Origin: Pararhizobium sp. A13
Lineage (GTDB): Bacteria; Pseudomonadota; Alphaproteobacteria; Rhizobiales; Rhizobiaceae
Assembly (NCBI RefSeq): GCF_040126305.1
Contig: NZ_CP149510.1
Span: 2,181,001 to 2,245,000, forward strand
Length of the DNA: 64,000 nucleotides
Direction of reading: 5' to 3'
Part shown: piece after piece, positions 31,674 to 40,398 of the stretch
How the letters are laid out: each line of letters opens with the position of its first letter
Position numbering within the stretch: the first letter of the stretch is position 1
Translations under genes and position numbers: made by a program
The notes under the pieces: generated by a model
What the model saw: only the letters and a program-made list of their open reading frames with translations
The model's database searches: none
Told to the model about the DNA's origin: nothing

Positions 31674-32159
31674 TTGCACATGTTCGATATCCTATTGCGC
31701 AGCGTGGCGATCGGCCTTGGCGGCACGGTTCTCATGGATCTCTGGGCCATTCTGCTGTCCTTCTTGCCCGGTCAGCGACGGCCGAACTGGGCGCCGGTCG
31801 GGCGGTGGTTCTGGCATCTCCGCTCCGGAAAGGTCTTCCACGAGGATATCGGCAAGGCCCCACCCTATGAGCATGAACTGGCCCTGGGGTGGCTCGGCCA
31901 TTATGCCGTCGGCATCCTCTACGGCATTCTTCTGATCGTCTTCACGGGCCCATCCTGGCTTGCTGCGCCGACATTTCTGCCGGCCTGGATCCTCGGCATC
32001 GCCACCGTCGGCGCGGGCTGGTTCTTGCTGCAGCCGGGTCTCGGGCTCGGCTGGGCGGCTTCGAGACTGCCGAATGCCAACCAGGTGCGTGCGCTCAACC
32101 TCCTCGCCCATACGATCTTCGCGGCGGGCATGTTCGGGACGGCCCTTCTCATCCGCTAG
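31674..32159 (+). CDS. DUF2938-like membrane protein
   Basis: 161 residues, starting at TTG 31674 (AGGAG five bases upstream) or at ATG 31680. There are four hydrophobic helices: ILLRSVAIGLGGTVLMDLWA, LGHYAVGILYGILLIVF, TFLPAWILGIATVGAGWFL and LLAHTIFAAGMFGTALLI. The segment PVGRWFWHLRSGKVFHEDI is typical of DUF2938 proteins. The family's role is unknown. No linked gene suggests one. Confidence 0.82.
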   Translation: MHMFDILLRSVAIGLGGTVLMDLWAILLSFLPGQRRPNWAPVGRWFWHLRSGKVFHEDIGKAPPYEHELALGWLGHYAVGILYGILLIVFTGPSWLAAPTFLPAWILGIATVGAGWFLLQPGLGLGWAASRLPNANQVRALNLLAHTIFAAGMFGTALLIR

Positions 32160-32275
32160 GGACGAGGAAAAGTGCGAAGCGGTTTTCCTCCGGCGTCCAG
32201 CTCCGATCCAGGACGATTTCTCCCGGCTGCGATTAACGTGCTATGGCTTCGTGCACCGCCGTTCGAGGACATGCA

Positions 32276-32536
32276 TTGAAAAAGATAGACGACCTGATCG
32301 CCTCCGCCAAAAGCATCCACGACCGCTACAAGGCCGGCCGCATGGAGCGCGAAACCGTACGCGAATGGGCCCTTGGCCTTGGCGAATACCCGCCGCCCTA
32401 TGCCGCCCCGATGCGCGAGGCTGCGGCCTGGTTCAAGCCGGTGCGCGACATGGAGCTGGATGCGTTGAAAGCCGCCGATATCGAGAAGCTAAGGGCGATT
32501 GTCGAGGCGCATCGGCCGGATTTCAAGGCTGAATGA
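32276..32536 (+). CDS. Small hypothetical protein
   Basis: 86 residues from TTG 32276, which has GAGGA six bases upstream. The frame extends to an ATG at 32243 without a ribosome site. It is a helical, charged protein (LKKIDDLIASAKSIHDRYKA, MERETVREWALGLGEYPPPY). There is no signal or membrane helix. Its stop overlaps the next small gene as ATGA. I do not recognise the family. Confidence 0.6.
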   Translation: MKKIDDLIASAKSIHDRYKAGRMERETVREWALGLGEYPPPYAAPMREAAAWFKPVRDMELDALKAADIEKLRAIVEAHRPDFKAE

Positions 32537-32667
32537 AAAGGCTTGCTCTTTTCGGCGGCGCGCTTGCGGCAGCCGCGCTGCTGCTTTTGCTGCTCTCCGG
32601 TTTCGGCGATGTTCCCTGCCAGGATGGAACCTGGAATGAAGCCCGGCAGACCTGCGTCCCCGATTGA
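32533..32667 (+). CDS. 44-residue exported or membrane-anchored small protein
   Basis: The ATG overlaps the stop of the preceding gene (ATGA), so it is probably translationally coupled. The sequence is one hydrophobic signal-like helix (LALFGGALAAAALLLLLLSG), then a short tail with two cysteines (VPCQDGTWNEARQTCVPD) that could be disulfide-linked in the periplasm. A strong terminator follows 38 bases later, closing a two-gene unit. Confidence 0.65.
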   Translation: MKRLALFGGALAAAALLLLLLSGFGDVPCQDGTWNEARQTCVPD

Positions 32668-32700
32668 TATCAGCGCGCCAAACGGCAAGCGTGGGGAATG

Positions 32701-32733
32701 AAAAAGGGCCGGTCAGATCGACCGGCCCTTTTT
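32701..32733. terminator. Bidirectional terminator between the small-gene pair and cysN
   Basis: GGGCCGGTC-AGATC-GACCGGCCC forms a nine-pair stem with TTTTT on one side and AAAAA on the other. It therefore serves both the rightward small genes and the leftward cys operon. Confidence 0.9.
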
Positions 32734-32759
32734 CGCAGGCATATCGAAAGCGGCGGCGG

Positions 32760-34268
32760 TCAGCCGTCGATGCCGTCGAACACTTCGCTGGCCTTGCCGG
32801 CAGAGACGCGGCGAACCTCGGCCTCCTCGCGGCGGCTCGAAAAAAGCTCGGTCGCCATCAGCTGGTCGGCGAGATCGGCCGGCAGCGAGAGGATGACGCG
32901 GCCTTCCTCGGTATGGATGCCGCCGAGCGACGAGCGCTTGGCCGTGATCATGCCGCCGGCCACCGTGTTGTTGGTGTCGGGGTCGATCAGGATGAAGGCG
33001 CCGGTGGTGCGGTTCTGCTCGTAACTATCGAATACGGCCTGCTCGTCGAAGGAGAGGTGCACCTTGCCGATGGCGTTCATGGCGAGCGCATCGGTGTGGT
33101 GGTTCCACTTGCCGCTTTTCAGGTCAAGCAGGCTGGAAGGCTGCACCGTGACGCGCTGGCGGCGCGAGCCGCTTTTCAGCCAGTAGCGCTTGCCGGGCTG
33201 GATACCGTCCGACTGCAGGGCAACGAGCTGCGCATCGAAGGCAAGGCCCGTCTGCGGCTGGCTTTCGAGTGAAACGATCATATCGCCGCGCGAAACATCG
33301 ACCTGACGGTCGAGAACCAGCGTGATCGCGTCGCCCGCGACGGCGGCGTTGCGCACCAGGTCGAAGGTGACGATCTTGGTGACGTTGGCAACCATGCCCG
33401 ACGGCAGGATGACGACCGAATCGCCAGGCTTCACCGAGCCGCCGGCAACCGTGCCCTGGTAGCCGCGAAAGCTTTCGCCAGGACGCGAGACGCGCTGGAC
33501 TGGCAGGCGGAAGCCGACGGTCTGTGCGGAGCGGACAGTCGCCAGTTCCAGCACTTCGACCAATGTCGGGCCGTCATACCAGGGCATGGAAGCCTTGCCG
33601 TCATAGACGACGTTTTCGCCCTTCAGCGCCGAAACCGGGATTGCGGTGATCTGGCGAACGCCGAGCGAAACGGCCAGTTCCTTGAAGTCATGCGAGATCT
33701 GGTCGAAGCGGGCACGGTCGTAGCCGGTCAGATCGATCTTGTTGACGGCCAGAACGAACTGCTTGATGCCCATCAACGAGGCGATGGTCGCATGGCGGCG
33801 GGTCTGTTCGAGCAGGCCGGTGCGGGCATCGACCAGCAGCACGGCGAGATCGGCTGTCGAGGCGCCGGTTGCCATGTTGCGGGTATATTGCTCGTGGCCG
33901 GGGGTGTCGGCGACGATGAAAGAGCGCTTGTCGGTGGCGAAATAGCGATAGGCGACATCGATGGTGATGCCCTGTTCGCGCTCGGCCTGCAGACCATCGA
34001 GAAGCAGCGCGAAATCGGGCAGGCCGAGATCGTTCTGCTTGCCACTGTCACGGCGCAGCGTCGCTGCCTGGTCTTCCTTGACGGCCTTGGTGTCCCACAG
34101 CAGGCGGCCGATCAGGGTGGACTTGCCGTCGTCGACGCTGCCGCAGGTGATGAGGCGCAGCGGACGCGTATCGCGCGGCAGGCGCGTGGGCTCGATCGCC
34201 GGAAAGGCAGTTACGGTGCCGGTCTTTGCCTCGGCGATTGCGGCTTGAGCGATTGCGGAAACGGTCAT
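32760..34268 (-). CDS. cysN: Sulfate adenylyltransferase subunit 1 (GTPase)
   Basis: 502 residues. The EF-Tu-like GTPase shows the P-loop CGSVDDGKSTLIGRLL, the switch region REQGITIDVAYRYF, DTPGHEQYTRNMATGAS and NKID, followed by beta-barrel domains. With CysD it forms ATP sulfurylase, which makes APS from sulfate and ATP with GTP hydrolysis driving the reaction. There is no C-terminal APS-kinase domain, so this is CysN and not NodQ/CysNC. Its ATG shares a base with the stop of cysD (TGATG). Confidence 0.97.
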   Translation of the reverse strand: MTVSAIAQAAIAEAKTGTVTAFPAIEPTRLPRDTRPLRLITCGSVDDGKSTLIGRLLWDTKAVKEDQAATLRRDSGKQNDLGLPDFALLLDGLQAEREQGITIDVAYRYFATDKRSFIVADTPGHEQYTRNMATGASTADLAVLLVDARTGLLEQTRRHATIASLMGIKQFVLAVNKIDLTGYDRARFDQISHDFKELAVSLGVRQITAIPVSALKGENVVYDGKASMPWYDGPTLVEVLELATVRSAQTVGFRLPVQRVSRPGESFRGYQGTVAGGSVKPGDSVVILPSGMVANVTKIVTFDLVRNAAVAGDAITLVLDRQVDVSRGDMIVSLESQPQTGLAFDAQLVALQSDGIQPGKRYWLKSGSRRQRVTVQPSSLLDLKSGKWNHHTDALAMNAIGKVHLSFDEQAVFDSYEQNRTTGAFILIDPDTNNTVAGGMITAKRSSLGGIHTEEGRVILSLPADLADQLMATELFSSRREEAEVRRVSAGKASEVFDGIDG

Positions 34269-35221
34269 CAGAAATATCCTTCACGCTTCTTCTTTTCCAT
34301 CGAACCGGACTGGTCGCGATCGATGGCGCGGCCCTGCCGTTCGGAAACCGTGGCGATTTCCAGTTCGGCAATGACCTCTTCAAGGTTTGTGGCCTGAGAT
34401 GGGATTGCGCCCGTCAGCGGAAAGTCGCCGAGGGTGCGGAAACGGATGGAGCCTTCCTTGCGCGTTTCGCCGGGCAGAAGCTCCAGACGCGGGTCCTCGG
34501 CCAGGATCATCATGCCGTCGCGTTCGACGTAGGGCCGGTTCTTGGCATAGTAGAGCGGCACCAGCGGAATCTCTTCCACCTGGATGTAGCGCCAGATATC
34601 GACTTCGGTCCAGTTCGACAGCGGGAAGGCGCGAACGCTCTCGCCCTTGCGGATCATGCCGTTATAGATGTTCCAGAGTTCCGGCCGCTGAGCGCGCGGA
34701 TCCCAGCGATGCTCCGGCGTGCGGAACGAATAGATGCGTTCCTTGGCGCGGCTGGCCTCTTCGTCGCGGCGCGCGCCGCCAAAAGCGGCATCGAAACCGC
34801 CGGCGTCGAGCGCCTGGCGCAGGCCTTCCGTCTTCATGATGTCGGTGAACAGCGCCGAGCCATGGGAAAACGGCGTGACGTTTTCGGCCGCACCGCGCGG
34901 ATTGATATGCTCGATGAAGTCGAGATCGTACTTCTTCACGGTCTCGTCGCGAAAGGCGATCATCTCGGCGAATTTCCAGCCGGTGTTGACGTGCAGCAGC
35001 GGGAAGGGCACGCGGCCGGGATAGAAGGCCTTGCGCGCCAGGTGCAGCAGCACGGACGAGTCCTTGCCGACCGAATAGAGCATCACCGGCTTGTCGAATT
35101 CTGCGGCCACTTCGCGGAAGATGTGGATCGCTTCGTTTTCGAGCGCTTTCAGATGCGGGTCGAGTGGCGTCTTGGCCGTCTGCGGATTGTGCAGTTCCGT
35201 TTCCGGAAGGGTATGAGGCAT
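34268..35221 (-). CDS. cysD: Sulfate adenylyltransferase subunit 2
   Basis: 317 residues from the ATG at 35221 (GGAGA six bases upstream). The longer frame to 35338 overlaps the intergenic region and is unlikely. The PP-loop for AMP transfer is [18 protein letters not shown]. Other family blocks are [38 protein letters not shown] and [15 protein letters not shown], and the C-terminus ends KKKREGYF. It is the catalytic subunit of ATP sulfurylase and lies between cysH and cysN. Confidence 0.97.
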   Translation of the reverse strand: MPHTLPETELHNPQTAKTPLDPHLKALENEAIHIFREVAAEFDKPVMLYSVGKDSSVLLHLARKAFYPGRVPFPLLHVNTGWKFAEMIAFRDETVKKYDLDFIEHINPRGAAENVTPFSHGSALFTDIMKTEGLRQALDAGGFDAAFGGARRDEEASRAKERIYSFRTPEHRWDPRAQRPELWNIYNGMIRKGESVRAFPLSNWTEVDIWRYIQVEEIPLVPLYYAKNRPYVERDGMMILAEDPRLELLPGETRKEGSIRFRTLGDFPLTGAIPSQATNLEEVIAELEIATVSERQGRAIDRDQSGSMEKKKREGYF

Positions 35222-35259
35222 TGCAAGTCTCCGGGAGTGTCTGTGATGCGCCGCGCGGT

Positions 35260-36030
35260 TTATCGCGCCAGGCTGCTTTGAAGAGGTGTCGATTGCGGAA
35301 TGGCTGAGGCTGCTGTCTCTGGCACGTGAAGGCCGCATTCACGCTTCTCGTCGTTTTCCCACCACCAGCGGCCGGCCCGTTCGGGCTCGCCCGGCTTGAT
35401 GGCGCGGGTGCAGGGCTCGCAGCCGATCGAGGGGTAACCGCGGGCATGCAGCGGATTGACCGGGATCGCCTGGCTCTCGACATGGGCGCGGATCGTCTCG
35501 ATATCCCAGTCGGCCAGCGGATTGATCTTGATCAGGCCACGGTCGAGGTCGGCCTCGGCAAACGGCGTATCGGCACGATTGCCCGACTGGCCGCGGCGCA
35601 GGCCGGTGATCCAGAAGGATGCCCCTTCGAGTGCGCGCGCAAGAGGCTTCACCTTGCGCGCGCCGCAACAGGCGTGCCTGGCTTCGACGCTGTCGTAGAA
35701 ACCGTTCATGCCGTATTTTGCAGCGAAGGCGTCGATGTCGTCCTGCTCAGGGTAAAAACGCTTGATCAGGATGCCGTAGGTTTCTTCGGTCTCGTCGATC
35801 AGCGCGACGGTCTCGTTGAAGAGGCGGCCGGTCTCGAGCGTGGAGACTTCGATGCCGAGCTTGGCCGAGCCGATCGCGGCGGTGATCACCTGATCCTCGA
35901 TGCCGAGGCTGGTGGTGAAGACGACCTTGCCCTCGAGGCCGGCAACCAAAGCCAGCCGGCCTCCGAGATCGAGGCTTTCGAGTTGCTTGTTCAGCGCCGA
36001 GGCGCGATTTTCGAGTGACGCGGATGTCAT
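35260..36030 (-). CDS. cysH: Adenylyl-sulfate (APS) reductase
   Basis: 256 residues. It reduces APS to sulfite and AMP. The iron-sulfur cysteines are present: the pair Cys121-Cys122 ([10 protein letters not shown]) and Cys205/Cys208 (GCEPCT). These mark the APS-using, 4Fe-4S type and not the PAPS type. The catalytic cysteine is in the C-terminal ECGLH (Cys233). [11 protein letters not shown] is the expected phosphate-binding segment. It is the first gene of cysH-cysD-cysN; no cysG or sir gene is adjacent. Confidence 0.96.
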   Translation of the reverse strand: MTSASLENRASALNKQLESLDLGGRLALVAGLEGKVVFTTSLGIEDQVITAAIGSAKLGIEVSTLETGRLFNETVALIDETEETYGILIKRFYPEQDDIDAFAAKYGMNGFYDSVEARHACCGARKVKPLARALEGASFWITGLRRGQSGNRADTPFAEADLDRGLIKINPLADWDIETIRAHVESQAIPVNPLHARGYPSIGCEPCTRAIKPGEPERAGRWWWENDEKRECGLHVPETAASAIPQSTPLQSSLAR

Positions 36031-36323
36031 GGGAGGAAATCCTGGTTCTGTTGTCCCGGAATATCGCAGCCCTCTATGACAAAAGACAGAAAAACAGATT
36101 TCTAAACTCGGCGGATCAGAGCAAATATCTCTCCGAAGCGGAAAATTCTAAGAAAACCTAGTAATTTAATAGATTATTCCTGCTGCCGCCAAGCCGGCGG
36201 ATAGAGCGCCCTACGACGCCGGGCCACGGAAGGGGCTCCCTCATTCAAGAAGTATTGATTTCCCCTTTTTCGGCCGCCGATCCAGCCTGCGTTGATCGTG
36301 TGTCGCAAGAAAGGAGACGTGAG

Positions 36324-36710
36324 ATGGATGGAACATTTCTCGCGCGCGTTTTTGCGGGCGGCCTGATCGCGATGATGTTTGCCGCCGGCGCCTATGCCCA
36401 TCACGGCTGGTCCTGGGCCGAGGCCGACCAGATCGAGCTCAAAGGCACGATCCGCGAAATCTCGATGGCGCCGCCGCATCCGACGCTGCATGTCGCCACG
36501 GAAACGGACGGCGTCTGGCTGGTCGAACTGGGCAACCCCTGGCGGACCGAACAATCGGGCTTCATCGAGGGCGCGGCCAGGATAGGCGACCCGATCGTCG
36601 CCCTCGGCAATCGCTCGCTCGATCCCGAGGAAAAGAGAATGAAAGCCGTGCGGATCACCGTGTCGGGCAAGGTCTACGACATCTATCCGGAGCGGATACG
36701 GACGAATTGA
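36324..36710 (+). CDS. DUF6152-like exported protein
   Basis: 128 residues from the ATG at 36324, with AAGGAG eight bases upstream. The signal peptide (FAGGLIAMMFAAGAYA) leaves a mature N-terminus HHGWSWAEADQIELKGTI, the pattern of a family of short periplasmic beta proteins (DUF6152). A possible metal site is formed by the His-His pair at the mature end. The stop overlaps the next start (TGATG). Its function is unknown. Confidence 0.8.
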   Translation: MDGTFLARVFAGGLIAMMFAAGAYAHHGWSWAEADQIELKGTIREISMAPPHPTLHVATETDGVWLVELGNPWRTEQSGFIEGAARIGDPIVALGNRSLDPEEKRMKAVRITVSGKVYDIYPERIRTN

Positions 36711-37189
36711 TGAGCGGGCCGGATCTGCTGCAATGGCTGGCGGGATGGCCGGGCGCGGCGTTCTTGCGCCGCTCCAGTGCCGCCTATCTCTTTGTGAATG
36801 CCGCGCATATCCTCGGCATCGGGCTCATCCTCGGTGCCATCCTGCCGCTTGATCTGCGGCTGATGGGCCTCGTGCGCGCGCCGCCCGTCGCAGCGGTCGG
36901 ACCCTTCCTGTCGCGTGCGGCCGCCTGTGGCGTCGTGCTTGCTGTTCTTTCCGGTTTTTGGCTCTTTACCGTGCGCCCGGTCGCTTACATCGGCAATCAG
37001 GCCTTTCTCATCGAGATCGCACTGCTTGCCGCCGCGATCGCCAATCTCGGCTTCCTGCATATGAGCGGCGCGTGGCGTGCCGTCGCATCTGGCGCTCCCG
37101 CAGGCGGTGTCGTCCGGTTCTGTGCCTTCCTGTCCTTTTCCCTCTGGCTCGCCGCGCTGCTTGCTGGCCGCTGGATCGGCTTTCTGTAA
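36710..37189 (+). CDS. Four-helix membrane protein (DUF6644-like)
   Basis: 159 residues. The ATG at 36710 overlaps the stop of the preceding gene. Four hydrophobic helices are visible (YLFVNAAHILGIGLILGAIL, ACGVVLAVLSGFWLF, FLIEIALLAAAIANLGFLHM, FCAFLSFSLWLAALLAG). A histidine in helix 1 and another in helix 3 could bind haem, but this is speculative. It is translationally coupled with the periplasmic DUF6152-like protein, so the two probably work together. Confidence 0.78.
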   Translation: MSGPDLLQWLAGWPGAAFLRRSSAAYLFVNAAHILGIGLILGAILPLDLRLMGLVRAPPVAAVGPFLSRAAACGVVLAVLSGFWLFTVRPVAYIGNQAFLIEIALLAAAIANLGFLHMSGAWRAVASGAPAGGVVRFCAFLSFSLWLAALLAGRWIGFL

Positions 37190-37320
37190 TCGCTCAGTTA
37201 CGGTTTGGTGGTGATTTCAAAAAATATGATAGAAATAATCCAGTTTTTATTCGTATTAACTTGACAAAATAACTCATCTTAAAATAGGCCTCGGTCGTTC
37301 ATATTTCTGGGGTACTTCCA

Positions 37321-38304
37321 ATGACGATCACCATCACAGCAACCGACGTGAATGCCGACGGCACAGGCATCAACCTTCTCACCTATCTCACCGGTTTCGC
37401 GAACGATTTCGTGGCATCCGGGCGCGGCCAGTTCAGCGGCGCCGACGGGATTTCCGGTGAGGAATACGCTGCCACCGACTCTTCGGGCTATGGCGTCGTG
37501 TTCGACGCTGATGACACGGCGTGGAGCTACAGCATGACGACGCATACCGTCACCGGCAGCCTCGATGCCGTGACCTTCGGCTCCGACGTCACGCTCGACA
37601 CGACGACGCGCACGTTCACGCAGACGACCGAGGTCTCGATCAGCGGCCTCGATATCGACGACAGCAGCCTGGCGGAAGGCATTCGCGGCGAACTGACCGG
37701 CTCGACGACCACTCTGCTGCTCGAATACCTCGAGACCGACTCGCTGGTTTTCGAGGGAAGCTCCGGCAACGACGTTTTCCGCGGTTACGACCATGCCGAC
37801 AGGCTCAAGGGTGCCGATGGCAACGATACGCTCGTCGGCGGCGGCGGAGCCGACACCCTCTTCGGCCAGAACGGCAATGACATCGTCAAGGGCGGCACGG
37901 GTAACGACACGATCAAGGGCGGTCTCGGCAACGACAAGATCTACGGCGAGGCCGGCAACGATAAGCTTTACGGGGAAGCGGGCAACGACGTCCTGAACGG
38001 CGGCGCCGGCAATGACCGCCTGACGGCGAGCCTCGGCAATGACACGCTGACCGGCGGCACCGGTAGCGACACCTTCCTGTTCGGAACCTCGATCGGGCGC
38101 ACCGTCATCACCGATTTCTCCGCCGGCAAGACCGTTGCCGACGTTCTCGTCCTTGAAAACAGCGTATTGTCGTCCTTCGCCGATGTGACGGCAAACGCGA
38201 CGGAAAACTCGCTCGGTGTCACGATCGACTACGGCGACGGCTCGATCGTTCTGAGGGGTGTCGAGCTTGCCGACCTGCACCGCAACGACTTCTTCTTCGC
38301 CTGA
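37321..38304 (+). CDS. RTX (hemolysin-type calcium-binding repeat) protein
   Basis: 327 residues. A ~145-residue N-terminal beta-rich domain precedes a run of at least eight nonapeptide repeats of the GGxGxDxhx type (HADRLKGADGNDTLVGGGGA through LTGGTGSDTFLFG). Calcium folds these into a beta roll. There is no N-terminal signal, and the end has the hydrophobic/negative look of a type I secretion signal (FRN-like DLHRNDFFFA). No secretion ABC genes are nearby. The function of the N-domain is unknown. The 5' region is AT-rich. Confidence 0.9.
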   Translation: MTITITATDVNADGTGINLLTYLTGFANDFVASGRGQFSGADGISGEEYAATDSSGYGVVFDADDTAWSYSMTTHTVTGSLDAVTFGSDVTLDTTTRTFTQTTEVSISGLDIDDSSLAEGIRGELTGSTTTLLLEYLETDSLVFEGSSGNDVFRGYDHADRLKGADGNDTLVGGGGADTLFGQNGNDIVKGGTGNDTIKGGLGNDKIYGEAGNDKLYGEAGNDVLNGGAGNDRLTASLGNDTLTGGTGSDTFLFGTSIGRTVITDFSAGKTVADVLVLENSVLSSFADVTANATENSLGVTIDYGDGSIVLRGVELADLHRNDFFFA

Positions 38305-38331
38305 TTGTCAAGCGTAGAATAATGTTCAAAC

Positions 38332-38362
38332 GAAAGGCCGGGCGCTTGTCGTCCGGCCTTTC
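38332..38362. terminator. Hairpin after the RTX gene
   Basis: GAAAGGCCGG pairs with CCGGCCTTTC around an eleven-base loop, 28 bases after the RTX stop. The T-tract is short, so it is a weak terminator at best. Confidence 0.6.
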
Positions 38363-38458
38363 GGATCATGGGGCTATATCGCGCGCTTCAAGATCGAGGA
38401 TGATCACACCGTGACCATCCTCGCCGTTGGTCACCAGCGTGAGGATGATTACCACTGA
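38363..38458 (+). pseudogene. C-terminal scrap of a ParE/RelE-type toxin
   Basis: The frame GYIARFKIEDDHTVTILAVG then HQREDDYH-stop is the typical C-terminus of ParE/RelE toxins (YxIxDDxVxIxAVxHxRE...Y). Nothing upstream of the RTX hairpin continues it, so only about 30 codons remain. It has no start codon or ribosome site. Confidence 0.7.
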
Positions 38459-38465
38459 ACCCCCG

Positions 38466-40118
38466 TTACCGGTCGCTCACCGCCCAGCGCGGGTTGACCC
38501 ACGGTTCCTGGTTGCTGCGCGCCAGCATGCCCTTGCCGAGGATGTGGTCGGCGGCCTTCTCGCCGGTCATGATCGACGGCGCGTTGAGGTTGCCGTAGGT
38601 GACGTGCGGGAAGATCGATGAGTCGGCAACGCGCAGGCCATCGACGCCGATGACGCGGGTTTCCGGGTCGACGACGGCCATCGGATCGTTGCGCGAGCCC
38701 ATCTTGCAGGTGCCGCAGGGATGATAGGCGCTTTCCAGATGCTCGCGCAGGAACGCGTCGATCTGCTCGTCGCTCTGGACCGCTTCGCCCGGCTGGATCT
38801 CCGGCCCGCGATAGTGATCGAAAGCCTGCTGACCGAAGATCTCGCGGGTAAGCCGTACGCAATGGCGGAACTTTTCCCAGTCTTCCGGATGGCTCATATA
38901 GTTGAAGCGGATGACCGGATCGGCCATCGGCTCGGCCGAGCGCAGCGTGACGTTGCCGCGCGATTTCGACAGGTTGTAGCCGACATGCGCCTGGAAGCCG
39001 TGCGTGTTGGCTGCCGCCTTGCCGTCATAGCTGATGGCAACGGGCAGGAAGTGATACTGGATGTCGGGCTGCTTGACGCCCGGGGCCGAGCGCAGGAAGG
39101 CGCAGGCCTCGAACTGGTTGGAGATGCCGAGACCCTGCTTGAGGAACAGCCATTGCGCGCCCGCGACCCCCTGCCAGAACCAGGGCAGCCAGGAATAGAG
39201 CGAGACAGGCTTGGTCGCGATCTGCTGGAAATAGAATTCCATGTGGTCCTGCAGGTTGGCGCCGACGCCCGGCCGGTCGACCTTCACCTCGATGCCCATG
39301 TCCTGCAGATGCTGGGCCGGGCCGATGCCGGAGAGCATCAGCAGTTTCGGCGAGTTGAAGGAGGAGGCCGAGACGATCACTTCGCGGTTGGCTTTCACCA
39401 CCTCGATCTTGCCACCCCGATCGATCTCGACACCAACGGCGCGGCCGTTCTCGATGACCAGCTTGCGGGCGAAGCAGCGGACGAGTTCAACGTTCGGCCG
39501 CTTCATCGCCGGCTTCAGATAGGCATTGGCAGTTGACCAGCGGCGTCCCTGCCAGACGGTCTGCTCCATATGGCCGAAGCCTTCCTGCTTGGAGCCGTTA
39601 TAATCGTCGGTCAGCTCGAAACCGGCCTGCTTGCCGGCCTCGACGAAAGCGTGAAACAGCGGGTTCTTCAGCGGTCCGCGTTTGACGTGCAGCGGGCCGT
39701 CCGTGCCGCGCCAGCCTTGCTCGCCGCCCTGCGAGGTTTCCTGCCGCTTGAAATAGGGCAGCACGTCGGCATAGGCCCAGCCTTGCGCGCCAAGCTCCTC
39801 CCAGCGGTTGAAGTCTTCGGCATGGCCGCGCACATAGACGAGCCCGTTGATCGAGGACGAGCCGCCGATCACCTTGCCGCGCGGGGCGGTGATGCGCCGG
39901 TTGTTGAGGTTCGGCTCAGGCTCCGAGAGGTAGCCCCAGTTATAGCGCTTCATGCTCATCGGCCAGGCAAGTGCTGCCGGCATCTGGATGAACGGCCCAA
40001 AATCCGAACCGCCATATTCCAGCACCATGACCGTGTTCTTGCCGTCCTCGGAGAGACGGTAGGCGAGGGCGGAGCCGGCGGAGCCCGAACCGATGATGAT
40101 GAAGTCTGCCTGTTGCAT
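38466..40118 (-). CDS. betA: Choline dehydrogenase
   Basis: 550 residues, the standard length for GMC-family BetA. The FAD-binding Rossmann motif is at the N-terminus ([20 protein letters not shown]). GMC signatures follow ([34 protein letters not shown]), and the catalytic region is HPCGTCKMG with [11 protein letters not shown]. It oxidises choline to betaine aldehyde at the membrane. It is the last gene of betI-betC-betB-betA, separated from betB by 280 bases filled with repeats, unlike the tight spacing of the other three. Confidence 0.97.
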   Translation of the reverse strand: MQQADFIIIGSGSAGSALAYRLSEDGKNTVMVLEYGGSDFGPFIQMPAALAWPMSMKRYNWGYLSEPEPNLNNRRITAPRGKVIGGSSSINGLVYVRGHAEDFNRWEELGAQGWAYADVLPYFKRQETSQGGEQGWRGTDGPLHVKRGPLKNPLFHAFVEAGKQAGFELTDDYNGSKQEGFGHMEQTVWQGRRWSTANAYLKPAMKRPNVELVRCFARKLVIENGRAVGVEIDRGGKIEVVKANREVIVSASSFNSPKLLMLSGIGPAQHLQDMGIEVKVDRPGVGANLQDHMEFYFQQIATKPVSLYSWLPWFWQGVAGAQWLFLKQGLGISNQFEACAFLRSAPGVKQPDIQYHFLPVAISYDGKAAANTHGFQAHVGYNLSKSRGNVTLRSAEPMADPVIRFNYMSHPEDWEKFRHCVRLTREIFGQQAFDHYRGPEIQPGEAVQSDEQIDAFLREHLESAYHPCGTCKMGSRNDPMAVVDPETRVIGVDGLRVADSSIFPHVTYGNLNAPSIMTGEKAADHILGKGMLARSNQEPWVNPRWAVSDR

Positions 40119-40141
40119 TTTCTTTCCCCAGTAATTGTTGG

Positions 40142-40268
40142 GCCGTCATTCCTGTGCTCGTCACAGGTATCCAGCCAAGCGGCGTCTGCCGCTTGAAAGA
40201 GTCTTTGTGCGCCACAGACGCGGCGCTGTTGGATCCCCGGAACTCGCTACGCTCGCCCGAGGATGACG
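40142..40268. repeat. Intergenic repeat, family 1, in the betB-betA gap
   Basis: The ends are inverted copies: CGTCATTCCTGTGCTCGTCA at one side and GAGGATGACGG at the other, with CAGGTATCCAG and GGATCCCCGG inside. This layout is familiar from many dispersed repeats in rhizobial genomes. Naming is from memory. Confidence 0.6.
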
Positions 40269-40288
40269 GATAGGGGCCTCTTGCCCTT

Positions 40289-40396
40289 CCACCCGGACCT
40301 GCGGTCCGACCCTCCCCCTCAAGGGGAGGGCCAAATTCGCGAAGGTTACCCCCGCCCGCAGCTTCGCTGCGACCTCGCCCCTCAAGGGGGAGCAAA
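40289..40396. repeat. Intergenic repeat, family 2, in the betB-betA gap
   Basis: There are two similar hairpin-rich units in tandem: GGACCTGCGGTCC then CCTCCCCCTCAAGGGGAGG, and GCAGCTTCGCTGC then CGCCCCTCAAGGGGGAG. It is distinct from the repeat immediately upstream. It ends at the betB stop codon. Confidence 0.65.
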
Positions 40397-40398
40397 GA

